Source: Leptobrachium leishanense (lineage: Eukaryota > Chordata > Amphibia > Anura > Megophryidae). Taken from it: a stretch of 64,000 nt of DNA. Position 1 is the stretch's first letter. The number at the start of each line of letters is the position of its first letter. The stretch spans positions 165,899,073 to 165,963,072 of the forward strand of contig CM019067.1 of NCBI GenBank assembly GCA_009667805.1, in the 5' to 3' direction. Under the pieces are notes generated by a model. It was given only the letters and a program-made list of their open reading frames with translations, was not told the DNA's origin and did no database searches. The position numbers and the translations under genes are program-made. Of this stretch, positions 47,524 through 59,476 are shown piece after piece.

Positions 47524-47974
47524 AGGCTGGGGTCAGACGAGCGTGATTTCTACGGACTGTACGTCCATGCAGTACGGACATCGTCAGTACGGAAGACGCA
47601 GTAGTGGCCACACAGTCCGTTTTTTTCACTGAAGTTATTTTTGACGGATGTAGGAGGGAAAAATAAATTACAATGAAAAAACATTCTGTCCGTCAAAAAT
47701 GCTGGACGTATAAATGCAGTCCGTCTGACCTCGCTCCATCACTCACACACAAAGCTATGCAGACGTTGTGGACGTGGCACACTCCGCACGTCCGTTCTAG
47801 CAGTATTACGTTCTTGCCTAACCTGCGTCCGTTTGCCGCGGCCGTTGTGCGTCTGCAGTTCAGTGCGGACGTACTTCATGTATCAGGCTCCAATGGACTT
47901 ACTTTCATGCTATCACGGACGTACTTTTAGGCGCAATCACGGACGTGAACACTACGCTCGTCTGACCCCAGCCT
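47524..47974. mobile_element. GC-rich MITE, AGGCTGGGGTC family (copy 2), 451 bp
   Basis: The ends AGGCTGGGGTCAGACGAGCG and CGCTCGTCTGACCCCAGCCT are perfect 20-bp inverted repeats flanked by TA. Repeated 'acggac/gtccgt' words fill the interior. It is the better preserved relative of 33818-34280. The 85-codon frame inside has no recognisable features. Confidence 0.85.
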
Positions 47975-47978
47975 TAGA

Positions 47979-48357
47979 CTGGACGAAAGGAAATTCAGCC
48001 TAAAGCATAGGAAGGGTTATTTTACGGTGAGAACAATAAAGCTATGGAGTTCTCTGTCTGTTGAGGTGGTTGGGTCCGAGACTGTACTGACGTGTAAACA
48101 GCGACTAAATGACTTCCTGCAAAAGCATAATATTAAGCGTCATAATATTTAATATGTGGGTAAAAGCTGCTTGATCCAAGGAGAAATCTGACTGCCATTC
48201 TGGGGTCAAGAAGGAATTCTTTCCCAGTGTGTTGCATATTGGCGAGCGCTTCATACTGAGTTGTTTTGCCTTCTTTTGTATCAACAGCAGTAGGTGATGT
48301 GTGAAAGGCTGAACTCGATGGACGCATGTCTTTTTTCAGTCTACGTAACTATGTAAT
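47979..48357 (+). mobile_element. CR1-type LINE 3' end (diverged family)
   Basis: A frame from about 47984 encodes a CR1 ORF2 C-terminus (pattern RKFSLKHRKGYFTVR..KLWSSLSVEVVGSETV ... QRLNDFL). A 3' UTR follows with 'gaactcgatggacgcatgtc' and ends 'cgtaactatgtaa', as in common vertebrate CR1 copies. It is a different family from 7643 and 39056. It is abruptly truncated next to the MITE. Confidence 0.85.
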
Positions 48358-48711
48358 CTCATTTTAGTCTCAGGTGTAATGGTAATAGAATACTTACCAA
48401 ACTAACTACTTCAAAACCAAAGAAAGGGATTATACTAAAAACAAGAAGTATGCTTTTGAATTTAAACCTTTTTTGATAATGTTAACATATCTTTAATACA
48501 CACATATACTGTATATAAATATGACAACATGCGTTGCATTAATATTTCCAACACAGTTTTCTTGACAAGAAATAATTAGCTTTTTTCTTCTAAATAAAAA
48601 ATTCAATTATAGACTGGCAATGTTGCAGCCTAAATGTTGAATGTCTTGAATACATTCAGGTAACACATATATAAACATTTCATAAACATGCCCTTTTTAT
48701 TTCTTTTCTAG

Positions 48712-48786
48712 CCATTACGAATATACGTTGACTTTGATGGGTCATATCAGGACATTCAGATTACCTCCCAAAATTACATCACCCAG
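48712..48786 (+). CDS. Candidate internal exon, 75 bp, gene unknown
   Basis: A pyrimidine-rich acceptor (ttttatttcttttctag, ending 48711) and a good donor (CAG/gtaatg at 48784-48792) bound 75 bases. Frame 1 is open for exactly 25 codons, beginning PLRIYVDFDG and ending NYITQ, which has natural protein composition (phase 0 to 0). Frame 2 is also open but less protein-like; frame 3 has a stop. The segment is not repeated in the window. I do not recognise the protein. If real, it is one exon of a gene with introns larger than the visible unique DNA on both sides. Confidence 0.45.
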
Positions 48787-51526
48787 GTAATGTTTCTTTA
48801 TGAATATTATACACTCATCAACTATAATGTGGAATAACATGTTTCAATCCTTTCAAGGCTGACCAACTTTAAAGTATTATTCATTGATTTACAGGATCAC
48901 CGTTTTCTTGACTCACTTTTCCATCTGTAATATTTGAGTTGTATAAGTTAAGTTTTCAAAATTGTGCAAAGTTTGCACAAAATGTCACATCAACTTAAAA
49001 TTCTGTAGTTTCGTCATCATAAACAATACAAAACATTGAAATTGCACATTGAATAAATTGTATTTTCTAATTAAAAAACCCCCACTATTGACCACTTAGA
49101 AAGCTCTACAGACCAGTAAAGTGATTCTCAACTCCCAACCAGGACCCCCAACCAGGCCAGATTTTGCAGATAGCTGAAGCACAGCACAGGTGATATGATT
49201 TGCTGCTCAGTGATTGCAGGATTCAGTCTGCATTTCCCCAAGGTGATCTGCAAAACCTGGCCTGGCTGAGGGTCCCGAGGACAAGTTTGAGAACTACCGG
49301 ACTAGTTAACTAAATATGGTATCTAATAATTGGCTTGATGGCATATCTTACAATATTATACCTTTATAACATCTGTGCAGTAATGTCACGTATTGATGTG
49401 CTCAGTTGCTGGAAAATAAATACTCTGCCTTTTCTTGCTGCCTTTTCATCGGGGCCCAATTTGATTTATTCCCCATGATACCTATTGCAGGACTGAGTGT
49501 GCAATATTTGCACTCCTGTATCAGAAACTGTTGTCCATAGCCAAATCCATCTCAGTGACTTGATGTAGACTGCAGTTGATAATATTGTTAAATGTCCTGT
49601 TTCCACCACCTCTCCACTGCACTGTTAGTTTTGCTTGATAGATGGTTTATACAGTCACATGACTTATTAACCACTGCACTACCATGATTGAGTATACTCG
49701 AACTTCAAAAACAACTGCAGGTGCCCCAAGATCCAAGTATACTCTATCTTGTTTTATTCTGGAGCAATGTAAAGACATTTTATTTATTGCAAACTAAATT
49801 CATATATAGTTTTATTCCGGGACTCCAGAATACCTGATTTTAGCAGATTAAAGCTAGGTTTATTATTTAACTGTTGTCATCTAGATCTCTTGAAAAGCAA
49901 TCAATACTTATGCCACAATGGAGTCCAGTCTTGCATCATTAATAAATGAATAAATAAAAAATCCAAGCGGCTATTACTGGGATCACAAATCTATGGGGAA
50001 AAGAGATATTAAACTTTGAAACTTCCATCATTTTGTCAATTGCAATGTCCTTCTCAACTGCTAATGCTCATACATTGCATTGCCATAATAACAGTAGTAA
50101 CAGCATCTTCAAGAGATGCTCTTTAAAATGTGATGTAATATGTGTTCTGAGCACACTAGCTGTAGGGGATCTGTGCAAATTGCCTGAAATCGGAGAATCT
50201 AGCATAATGAGTGTCTGATAATTTAGGAGACTACCTCAATGTCTAATAGGAAGTGTTGACTTGGGAAACGGACAGAATGTCTTAAAAATATTTCAGGTAT
50301 TGCTCTTGAGAAAATAATGAATTTATTTTGTAATGTTCCTGCTAAGAGTTTATATATCATTGTTACTGTTCTTTGTTATTGAAGAAAAAAAAAATTGTCA
50401 AAATCTTTTTTCAAAAGATTCTTCATAAATTTTGAAAGCCAGAGCTAAATAATAGTATACAGGAATAAACCTAATGTCTAGACATTAAAGAAAGGAACAT
50501 TCAGTAACTACAGAAATAACAATAGCTTACACAGTGGGAAATTGCACAGTTTTTTGCATGACCTATTTTTCACATGTGGATTTTTCATGGTCAGAATTAT
50601 TAAATGCTTTCTGAAACCTCACTACAAGTCTCTGCTTTGTATTAACCCTTCGAATATTTGAATGTATTTATGTCTTTTACATCGTTTGTATTGCTTTTTT
50701 TGGCAGAATGACATGCAATATTTATCTCTTTCAAGCTATTTTTAAAGCATGTATTAAACAATTAAGCAATTATTGAGAAGTATACAGTATATATTAGACT
50801 TGTACATCTGATTTCAGACTCATCGTGATTTGTCCCAATTTTCAGCAATCCGTCTATTCATCTGAATTGCTATTGAACAAAACGCACACACATAGACACA
50901 GAAGAATCACATTTTCGCCCAGTGATTCATTCATTCATTCATACAGTGTATGTTGTGTTAGGTTGTGGCTGGCCAGTACATGTTAGCCAGCAGCCACTGT
51001 GAAAAGTGAATAAATTGAATAAACTAAAAATTAAAAACATATGGGGACCAGAATGAGCCTCATAACACCCTATGGCATCTCCTGATATGGCATGGGTGGG
51101 GGCTTAACAGCTAAATAAAATCTTAAACTGGGGGTGCATGCCATTGCCCCCTCTGGAACACTTAACCCCAACCATAGGCAGATATAGGAGGCTATTCAGG
51201 TTCTTGGGGTTAGACATGCCATTGTCCACCCACCCCAAATATCCCCTTTCCCTAGAGATCCCAAAGCCCTAGCCACTCATTTCCCTAATAAAGAATATAC
51301 CTACCCTAATAATAGTGAGAAAGACCCAGCATTATCTTCTTTTTCCAATATTTTTCTCTATAAAAAAACCAAAACAGAATAAACTGAAAGCACTTTTATA
51401 AAGGAACAAAAAACAAAACAAAACAAAAAATGAAACCAAGAGAAATCTGTACCAAATGAAGCTTTTTATACAAATTTTCATGTTTCAAGCTTTTATGCTA
51501 ATTTTCAATAATTCAAAGAAAAAAGC
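48787..51526. other. Mostly unique AT-rich DNA
   Basis: This would be intron if the exon at 48712 is real. I found no second exon with matching splice signals, though short exons would be easy to miss by eye. There are no clear repeats. Confidence 0.4.
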
Positions 51527-51741
51527 ATGTACCGGCTGGGTGGAGTAGAGGTAACATCACTGCTTTGTGTGGAGACTAGAGCCTGTGGAGACATGGGTTC
51601 AATCCCAGCAAGAGCACCTCTCCAGTAAGTGTCCTTGGGCAAGACACCTAACGGTACATACTCACCACGCAGGACATACTTGAAAACGAGAGAAATCTCA
51701 ATGTATCCTTCCTGGTAAAATCCTTCAAAATAAAAAAAAGA
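51527..51741 (+). mobile_element. tRNA-derived SINE with LINE-matched tail
   Basis: A tRNA-like head begins 'gtaccggctgggtggagtag' and has a B box GGTTCAATCC at 51598-51607. The core phrase 'tccttgggcaagacacctaa' follows. The tail 'ggacatacttgaaaacgag' to 'ccttcctggtaaaat' is nearly identical to the 3' end of the LINE at 40976-42480 (complement), then an A-rich end. It is transcribed by RNA polymerase III if active and is non-coding. It is a better preserved relative of 18895. Confidence 0.85.
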
Positions 51742-51866
51742 CGTATGCACATTTTTGGGAGTGAAAAGTTTTTATAACACCTGACTTATTTAATATCATA
51801 GGGATATAGATACATGATAGGATCATACATTAGATAAGATGCAACAACATCAATGTACCCAAATTT

Positions 51867-52143
51867 GGGCAATATTCCAATGTAACACCATTGCGCTCTC
51901 CATGTTAAGTATAGGAGACTTTTAAGTACAGTAAACTCACGCAAGCTGCAAAACGCAAAACTTTTTCATTGGTTGCTGTAGGCAATACATTCCAAGGTGA
52001 CATTTCAGGTGACATTTCACACAGGAGTTAAAGGTCACTGCTCTGAATTGGAATATCTCTTCCAGACATTAAACTTACGCCTCCTAGCGCTAACGCTTTA
52101 CATATCGAGGCCCTACATTGTCACCAACTATGGAATAGAGCCC
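51867..52143. mobile_element. GGGC-family element, short form
   Basis: It begins GGGCAATATTCCAATGTAAC and ends CAACTATGGAATAGAGCCC. The interior includes 'gcgctctccatgttaagtat' and 'cctagcgctaacgc'. A segment near 51975-52050 ('taggcaatacattccaag') recurs at 52973-53035. It is an internally deleted derivative. Confidence 0.65.
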
Positions 52144-53129
52144 CTTAATGATATGAAATTAATGCGCTTATAAGATTAACACATTTACTCCCCAAAGACT
52201 GAATGCAGTTTCGGTAAACAAAAACATGAATCCTGGCGGGGGGGGTGGGGGTGGGATTCTATTTGCCATTCATCAATCTACACTCCGATCTATTCTATCT
52301 GCTTCCTCATTAACATAAGCACATACCACCGAAACACAGATGCATTCATCAACCAGTTATCCTCATTCATGGCAGTGTTTTTAAACACCTGTAGCTTCAC
52401 CCTTATAATAATCACAATCTCATTTATTCCAAACAATTCTCTCATTCTTCTAAACAGTTTAGCCTTTATTTCTGCAGGAGGCCATTAACCTAAATCAATA
52501 ATATGAGCCCAAATCCATTCCTATAGTTTCATTCATGTCTTTATTTGCTTCTCATTGCTCTGTGTCACGAAACTATTTATAGAGCACTGTGAATAAAAGC
52601 CTTCTTTAAATACTTAACGTAAATGAAGCAACCAGCGTAGTTAATGAATTTATCAAGCAGACGCAAGAAACCTAACATCTGAAGCGAATAATTCAATCGT
52701 AATCTAATTTGATATAATTAACATGTCTATTAAAAGGTTTTCAAAAAGAACAAAAACTTCCAGGCTGGAATTCAGAGTCGATATATTGCAAAGGTTTAAA
52801 CAAGTGTTTGTATTTCATTTAGACTTTAAATCGCAAAACAATGTTGGCATAAAACTAATTTTGTCATAAAAATGTTAATTAACAAAACCTATATGTGTAT
52901 CTAATTGTAAAGACCCTGTCATAAAGTGACCCATTGGATTTTATCTCTGTATAAATTATCATTAGGTCCTGTAGGCAATACATTCCAAGAAGAATTTTCA
53001 GGTGAGATTTCACACAGGAGTTAAAGGTCACTACTCTCTTGTAATGTAGTGTAATTTATGCCCTAGTACAATCCAAATGAAGCTAAAACTTCAAAGATCA
53101 ATTACACTCACACTTAAATCTTAAAAAAT
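52144..53129. other. No gene; fragment of a dispersed repeat
   Basis: A G-run lies at 52236-52243. The 52973-53035 segment duplicates text at 51975-52050. The remainder is AT-rich. Confidence 0.4.
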
Positions 53130-53132
53130 AAA

Positions 53133-53854
53133 GGGCAGTATTGAAGAGTTGCTGGTAACTTAACCAGAGATGTTGTAAACTTACCAGAGCCGTTATAGGC
53201 CACGTTACACTCTTCACGCCGCTCCCTATGCTTAACGTGGGGAGCGCAAAGTGTTAATTAAGTTAGTATTACAATATACAGTACTAACGCTAATTGCCGT
53301 CTGGTTGCTGTTACACGAAAGTTAACCACAGCCAGGACCTGGTGCTAATGGATTCCAATGCGGCAGAATCCGTCAGCACCAGCCAGAAACCCCCCAAAAA
53401 AATCAGATACTCACCCCACGGCGAGGACCGCGTCTCCAAACGCCTCCTCTGTCCACCTGGAGCAGGGAGAGACTGGGGGAAAAAAATCTGCCAGTCTCTC
53501 TCTGCGGATCACTACCCCAACCTGCCAGATATCGCGAGGCAAGATCCGGCAGGTCATGTGACTGGCAGCATCTGCCTCAATGGAGTCCTCAAAGGAATCG
53601 AGTGGATGCTCACGGAGAAGCGCCGCCGCGAGCATCCCAGGGCTTAGCGCCCGATTACAATCAGGCTGCTTTTTTAGCGCTTGCATCATAATATCACGCT
53701 ACGACGAGGACGCAAAGGAGAAACTTGCAGGCGCTGGTTTTTCTCCTTTGCGTTCCTGTTTTAGCATGAAGCATGTAATGGTGCCCATAGTCTATGGAGG
53801 TGCTAAGTTTACAACAGCTCTGGTTAAATTAGCACCAGCTTTGCAATACTGTCC
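53133..53854. mobile_element. GGGC-family (PIF/Harbinger-like) element, 722 bp, inverted
   Basis: It begins GGGCAGTATTGAAGAGTTG and ends GCTTTGCAATACTGTCC. The subterminal 'aacttaaccagag' text is inverted on the other side. AAA lies on both sides. The body runs opposite in orientation to 44902-45606. The 117-codon frame inside is a chance frame through GC-rich transposon text. Confidence 0.75.
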
Positions 53855-53857
53855 AAA

Positions 53858-54289
53858 ATCTCCAAAAATAGTGTGTTGTTTTTAAATTTATGATGACCAA
53901 TTCACAATGAGGTGACATTAGATTGAAACTTGTTTCTAATATGAAAATGTATTTGTTAGATTTGCTTTCCTATATCACACAGGTCCCCATCCTGTAATAA
54001 AGCATTGCGTAATAGAAAACAAAGGAAAGGTGTTACAAGTCTAGAATCACAAATATAGCCAGGCAACTATAACAAACACGAGAAATCTATACATAAAATA
54101 TATATTTAAATACTGTATATACAGAAAATAATACATACTACACTAAAAATATGGACCAGTACAAATGTACCTTACTTTATTATTGTTGTATAGTTATCTT
54201 ATGCTTCAGTAACTATGGCAAACCAATTCACCAAGGTGGCACAAAATGCATCACTAGCATACTTTCCCTTACTGGCCATACTAAAAGGT
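53858..54289. other. No recognised feature
   Basis: AT-rich spacer. Confidence 0.35.
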
Positions 54290-54434
54290 TACCAGGGCTG
54301 TCAAACACAAGGCTCCCTGGCTGTTGATAACTTCAATTACCAGAATTCTTTGAATGCAATAGATGGCAAGGGAATCATGGGAGTTGTAGTTCAGAAACAT
54401 CTGGGGGGGGGTCGGAGTTTGACAGCCCAGGGAT
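54290..54434. mobile_element. Short hAT-type MITE
   Basis: The ends CAGGGCTGTCAAAC and GTTTGACAGCCCAG are inverted repeats. The internal phrases 'acttcaattaccagaattc' and 'atcatgggagttgtagttc' are complementary versions of one another. A G-run lies at 54405-54412. It is non-coding despite an 80-codon open frame. Confidence 0.7.
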
Positions 54435-55994
54435 ATACACTTTCTCTGAAAAACTAGCAGATGAAACTGCAGTGAGTTCTCTATTTAGGGAACTGCCACC
54501 ATAGTTCAGGATACTTTTCACCTTTCTTTCCACCATTGTTTCTGCTGAAGTTGTCTAGTGTAGTTCTTCTCAGTGCACTTTTCTATGGAGCTTAAAACTT
54601 GTATTTCCACCATAGGTTTGCCAAAGATATTTAGTATAAACCTCCTTACTATAAATTATTATCTCCTATGCTTTGTATAGGAGGCATTAATTTACGCCTC
54701 GGACTACAAGCACAACCTCTTCACCCAACATTAGGGTGTGCCTGATGTACCTGCGCATGCCTATGATGGATACCCATAATGCATTGAAAATTGCAGCCTT
54801 TCTGACCCAGAATAAGCGTATTATATGATAACTGCAAATATACTGCAAACAAAACAGCTCACAAAACTATAGAATTCTTAATAGCAATCCTTAAACTTCT
54901 ATAACTTAGGGCAGAATTTGATCAGATTTGTAAAAGTCGAGTTGGGACAAGTGCATCCCAAGCATGTTTTAGCTGGTACAACTTGCTGGTTTTCCTTCGG
55001 AATGATTACATCCCAGAGGTACTCAAGCCAACTCAGTCTTTGGAGAAAACAACTATAAATAAAATATCAATGAACCTAAATATTGTACACAACCAGCCAT
55101 GGAGAGATAACCTTTACACAGTCTTCAGGTTGGAATTTTTGAAGAAAAAAAAAAAGTGCTACGAACTGCAAATGTACAGAAACACATTTTTTCCAGCATG
55201 CTGTTCTGCTACAAACCATTACTGTGTATAAAATAAGTCGAATATTATTAATATATCAATCCCAGGAGTTCTAGTGTGACTGTTCAACCCTCTAGACAAT
55301 TATTATAAAGGTCACACTTTTTCATGTTTTAAAATAGTAACATAAAATACTTTATTATATCTAAGGGTTGACATTCTGCAGATATACATTTCCGCACAAT
55401 ACGCTGAAACAGGGAATGCGTGTAAATACATTAATACATATTTCATAAGGTTTTCAGACTATACACATGAGGATTTTAACTCGTATTCACATTTCAAGCA
55501 TATATTTTACATAATGTGGTTTATTGCATTACCAATATGCAGTACTAATCATACGCATGCTATTTAATGATATTTAAAGATGCAGTATGCGCTTCTAAGT
55601 ATAATGGAATCAGGAGTCCTTCAGCCTTTCCTTTTTTACCCAATATATATGGCTAATGTGCTTTTTGAAATCAACCCAGCCTGAGCCTCTCCACAAAGCA
55701 ATAGTGTATCCATGAAGTCACCACCTCTGTATCACACTCCATGGGTATGTTTAACTCATGGACATAAGCCAGGTTGTCATTGGGGTCATAACGAACTTTG
55801 AATATGATATAGTATTGTGTAAGTGAATGAAGTGATAATGTGTACATTTATATTAATTTCACTGCTCAACTATTTTTTTCGTAATAGCTACTGTATGAGC
55901 TATGTATGAGTGCCCAACCCCATATCACCCCAAACTACCCTTAATTGTCACAGCAGGTTCATTCAGCCTTTTGTAGTGGAATGCTTCTCCCGAC
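54435..55994. other. No gene recognised
   Basis: A short dispersed repeat (54715-54770) matches about 46018-46080. The rest is AT-rich DNA. Confidence 0.4.
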
Positions 55995-55997
55995 CTG

Positions 55998-56797
55998 GGG
56001 CTCTATTCCATAGTTGCTGCTAACTTAACCAGAATGGTTGTAAACTTACCAGAGCCATAATAGCGCCCTATTCCAAAGTTAACGCTAAAATGCAGGTTTC
56101 CCCGTAGCATCCCCATTTTAGCGTGATATTCCAATGCAGGCGCTACCTCGACACCTTGCCCCGGAACACAACGTTAGCCGGAGTGATACTCGCAGTAGCG
56201 CTTCCGCCCCGCCATGAGTATCACCTCCTGAAGTCCATAGGACTCCATGGAGGGTTGCGCTTCCGGGCCGCAAGGCTTGCGGAGCGATCGTGGAGGGAGA
56301 CTGGGGACTATTTGTCCCTAGCCTCACTCTACTCCCAGGGACAAGAAGCAGTGGACCAGGCAGCTGTTTTCTCCGCATGATGAAAGCTGAGTATTGGATT
56401 GATTGGGGGGGGGGGTTGCTAAATGATTTTGCAAAAGCGGAATCAGTTAGCACCAGTGTTTTGGTGTTGCTAAAATGTTGGCTTGCGCAATGCTGCGGTA
56501 ATTAGTGCTGGGATTTTGTATTACCTTACTTAACGTAATGATAATTACTGATCCCCATGTTAAGTATAGGATTTGCAAAGCACAGTAAGCTTGTGCAAGC
56601 TAGCGCAATCATCGATGCCCTAACTGATTCTTCACAGGTTTAGCGTCAGGAATGTAAGATAGGCGTCTTGCATTAAAGTCACGTATCCTTTCGTTAATAC
56701 TTACTCATCCGAACTATGAAGTAACAACTCCATAGACTATGGGCCCTAAGTTTAAAACAGCTCTGGTTAAGTTTGCACCTACTTTGGAATATTTCCC
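55998..56797. mobile_element. GGGC-family (PIF/Harbinger-like) element, 800 bp
   Basis: It begins GGGCTCTATTCCATAGTTG and ends ACTTTGGAATATTTCCC. About 50 bp of each end are inverted relatives (aacttaaccaga...gtaaactta). CTG lies on both sides (55995-55997 and 56798-56800). The inner landmarks are in family order. No transposase is present. Confidence 0.8.
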
Positions 56798-57123
56798 CTG
56801 GAAGGATATCAGTCAGCCAGCATTTCAGGTTTAAAATTGTATTTCAAGTTTGAAGCATTTTTCTAGCTTAAAATACAAGCCGTTTTCTAGGAGTTTTTGC
56901 AGTATGTTCTTGTCCTGGATATGGTTGGTTTCAAGATTAGACGAATGAATCAGAAAATATTGTCTAAATATACATTGACAATTTGTAAGTATATTCTCTG
57001 AAAATACAATTTATAAAATCCTGGAATATGGTTTGGGCATCACATAGGTCGAACCACTTTACTAGATACTTGTAGTGTCAGGACCTGGTATTAAAAGTTC
57101 ATCTTCCAATCATCTCCCTTCTT

Positions 57124-58957
57124 TTTTTTGCCATAAGAAAATTTTATTGAGCTTTATTTTAAAAAAAAATACAAAAGCAATAAGAGATCAAGGGATACAG
57201 AAAGGAAGAGAGGGAAGGGGGAAATGTACATCATCACACAATGTCATAAATCACATCATAGAGTCACCACATTACTACCGGCTGGTCTCATATATGCTGG
57301 TACAGTAGATCAGGGCATCAAATGGCAACAACATAAGCATCCCACACCCACCAATGGTCTCGTACGCCTAGGCGTCGACCCATCACTTTATGAGCCATGG
57401 AGTCTAGGGTACGAATCTCCGCTACCTTTTTCTTAATCTCAACTATTGTGGGCACTAGCGCATATTTCCATTTCGAAGCTAGTAAGGAGACTGCTACCGT
57501 CAGGATATAAGAAAGGACCCTCGTCTGTGAGGTGGTAAGTGGTGTTGAAAAAATATGAACCGAAAAAGGGCCCGGTTCAGGATCAATCTGAGATCCCATA
57601 ACTCTGGTACAAAAGGCGGCCAACTCCTGCCAATACGAAGTCATCCTTGAGCACGTCCACCACACATGAAAAAAGGATCCAGATATGGTTCCGCATTGCC
57701 AACATGTGGGGGGGATTGCCGGGTTTATCCGATGTTCTCTGTCTGGGGTAATATGCCATCTGTACAATAGTTTCTTGCATAAAGCTCCATTTACCCTTGC
57801 ATCCTGAAGCCAGTAATAGGCAATAGCATAACGAAAGTAATTTAACTTCAGTAGTGGGATTGACACAATAAATCTTCAAAATCTGAGAGAAGTGGGGACG
57901 GGAATGAGGCTAACCCAAAAAGTCCTAACTTCGTTAAGTCAGAAAGTAATTGCATATATGACAGGATAACCCCCCCAGTAAAGGGCAGCAGGGTCTTCAG
58001 GTGGGCCACAGGTAAGGGACCTTGGGCGGTAAATAGGTGACAGAGACTAAGTATCCCAGCCCCCTCCCATACCCAGGAGCAGAAGGTAGGAATAACCAAT
58101 TCTAACGCCGCTAAGGGTCGCCATAGCCAGAGAGTGCATCCGGTGGAGAGAAGTAGCACAAATATTCCACATGAGCACCAATAGGTCTGGGAACGGGAGC
58201 AGAGATTGCCATCGCTGGCGCTGAGATCTGGAAAGCCAGAGGGATATTGTCAGAGCTGAAGGTAAAAATTGGGGGAGAACATCCGTATCCACTGTGGAGA
58301 GCCAAAGGGGGTCAGAACCGATCCCACCGCAGCTATTGTCACTGCCTTGTGATATAGCTTGAAATTGGGGAGTCCAATGCCTCCCCTCACAATCGGTTGG
58401 TGCAATATCGAGACCTTGACCCTGGCTCTTTGACCTGCCCAGATAAAGTTTGTGAGTATTGTTTGGAGAGCCATAAAGTAGTGTGTGGGGGTGGGCAGGG
58501 GCAATGTCTGGAACACGTAAAAAAGTTTAGGCAACAGAGTCTTCTTGACCGCTGCCATGCGATCCACCCAGGACAGTTCCGTGCTAATCCATCTGGTACA
58601 CAGCTGTTTAGAAAGGGAGAGTAGCGGGGTGTAATTTAGACAAAACATGGTAGTGGGCGAGAAACATAGCTTAACCCCTAAATATGCCAGAGAAGTCGTT
58701 TGCCAGTCATATGGGTATCTGGCTTTGAGAGTTTCTATTTTGTCCCAAGGAATTGCATATGAGAGGGCTTGGGTCTTGGCAATGTTAATTTTATGATATT
58801 ATACTGCGCTGTAGTCAGGAAGTAGGGTATGAAGTTGGGGGACACAAACCGTCGGGTCGGTCAAGGTCAAAAGGATGTCATCAGCATTTAGACATAGTTT
58901 AAACTCAGACGGTCCCACAGGTACACCCTCTACCCCCGGTGCTTGCCGAATCGCCTG
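57124..58957 (-). mobile_element. 5'-truncated L1 LINE, ORF2 part
   Basis: A 16-bp target duplication, AATCATCTCCCTTCTT, lies at 57108-57123 and 58958-58973. On the minus strand, an RT end with IRQAPGVEGVPVGP and NADDILLTLTDP is followed by SWVDRMAAVKKTLLPKLFYV, NFIWAG and GGIGLPNF. A C-terminal zinc-knuckle-like C..C...H....C block with WW comes last, and an A-rich tail follows (T-run after 57123). Frames shift between pieces. The catalytic motif reads NADD instead of the usual FADD, so this copy is inactive. Confidence 0.9.
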
Positions 58958-58973
58958 AATCATCTCCCTTCTT

Positions 58974-59471
58974 GATGAAAATAAGGTTATTTGCTCTAAC
59001 CTCATGGCTGCAGTTGACGTGCTGAGCGTGTCTGCTGCTCTTCTGCTAGGATGTGGAGGACATGCTCAGCTCAACATGTTGCTGATTGCGGACATCTGTC
59101 AAAGCAGACTGAGATCTTGGATGTTAGCTTTGCCTGTGGGACCTCCCTCCACGCACTGACATCATCCTGCATGGGCGCGATGACATCAGAACCTGGACTT
59201 CCCCCCTGCCTATCAGGGTAGTCAAAATGGAAGAGATACAGGGGTCCTTTGGACATCTGTATCTCCAGAACCATAGAAGCTAGGAGGTCATGTGTGATAT
59301 CATTGATATCTGAAAAGTCAGAGTATGTAAACATTTAATGATAAAACATTATTTTAATTTTATTTTTTCTAATGCAGTACTATCGCTCACTTTTCAATTA
59401 TAAAGTGATGCTGCACTAATTCACCTTCTCATGTTCCATGTCACCAGCAGGTGGGGAGGCAATAGTACAAT
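58974..59471. mobile_element. piggyBac-like family fragment, left side of LTR
   Basis: GC-rich blocks with 'ctgacatcatcctgcatggg' and 'tgatatcattgat' precede AT-rich text with 'tctaatgcagtactatcgctc ... gtgatgctgcactaa', the family hairpin. It is cut at 59472 by the solo LTR and resumes at 60334. Confidence 0.5.
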
Positions 59472-59476
59472 GTGCT

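Noticed and set aside
51598..51607. tRNA gene (B box present)
   Set aside because: There is no full cloverleaf or anticodon arm; the LINE-like tail and core show it is a SINE.
53294..53647. 117-codon frame in GC-rich sequence
   Set aside because: It is contained in a GGGC-family transposon; sister copies do not keep the frame.
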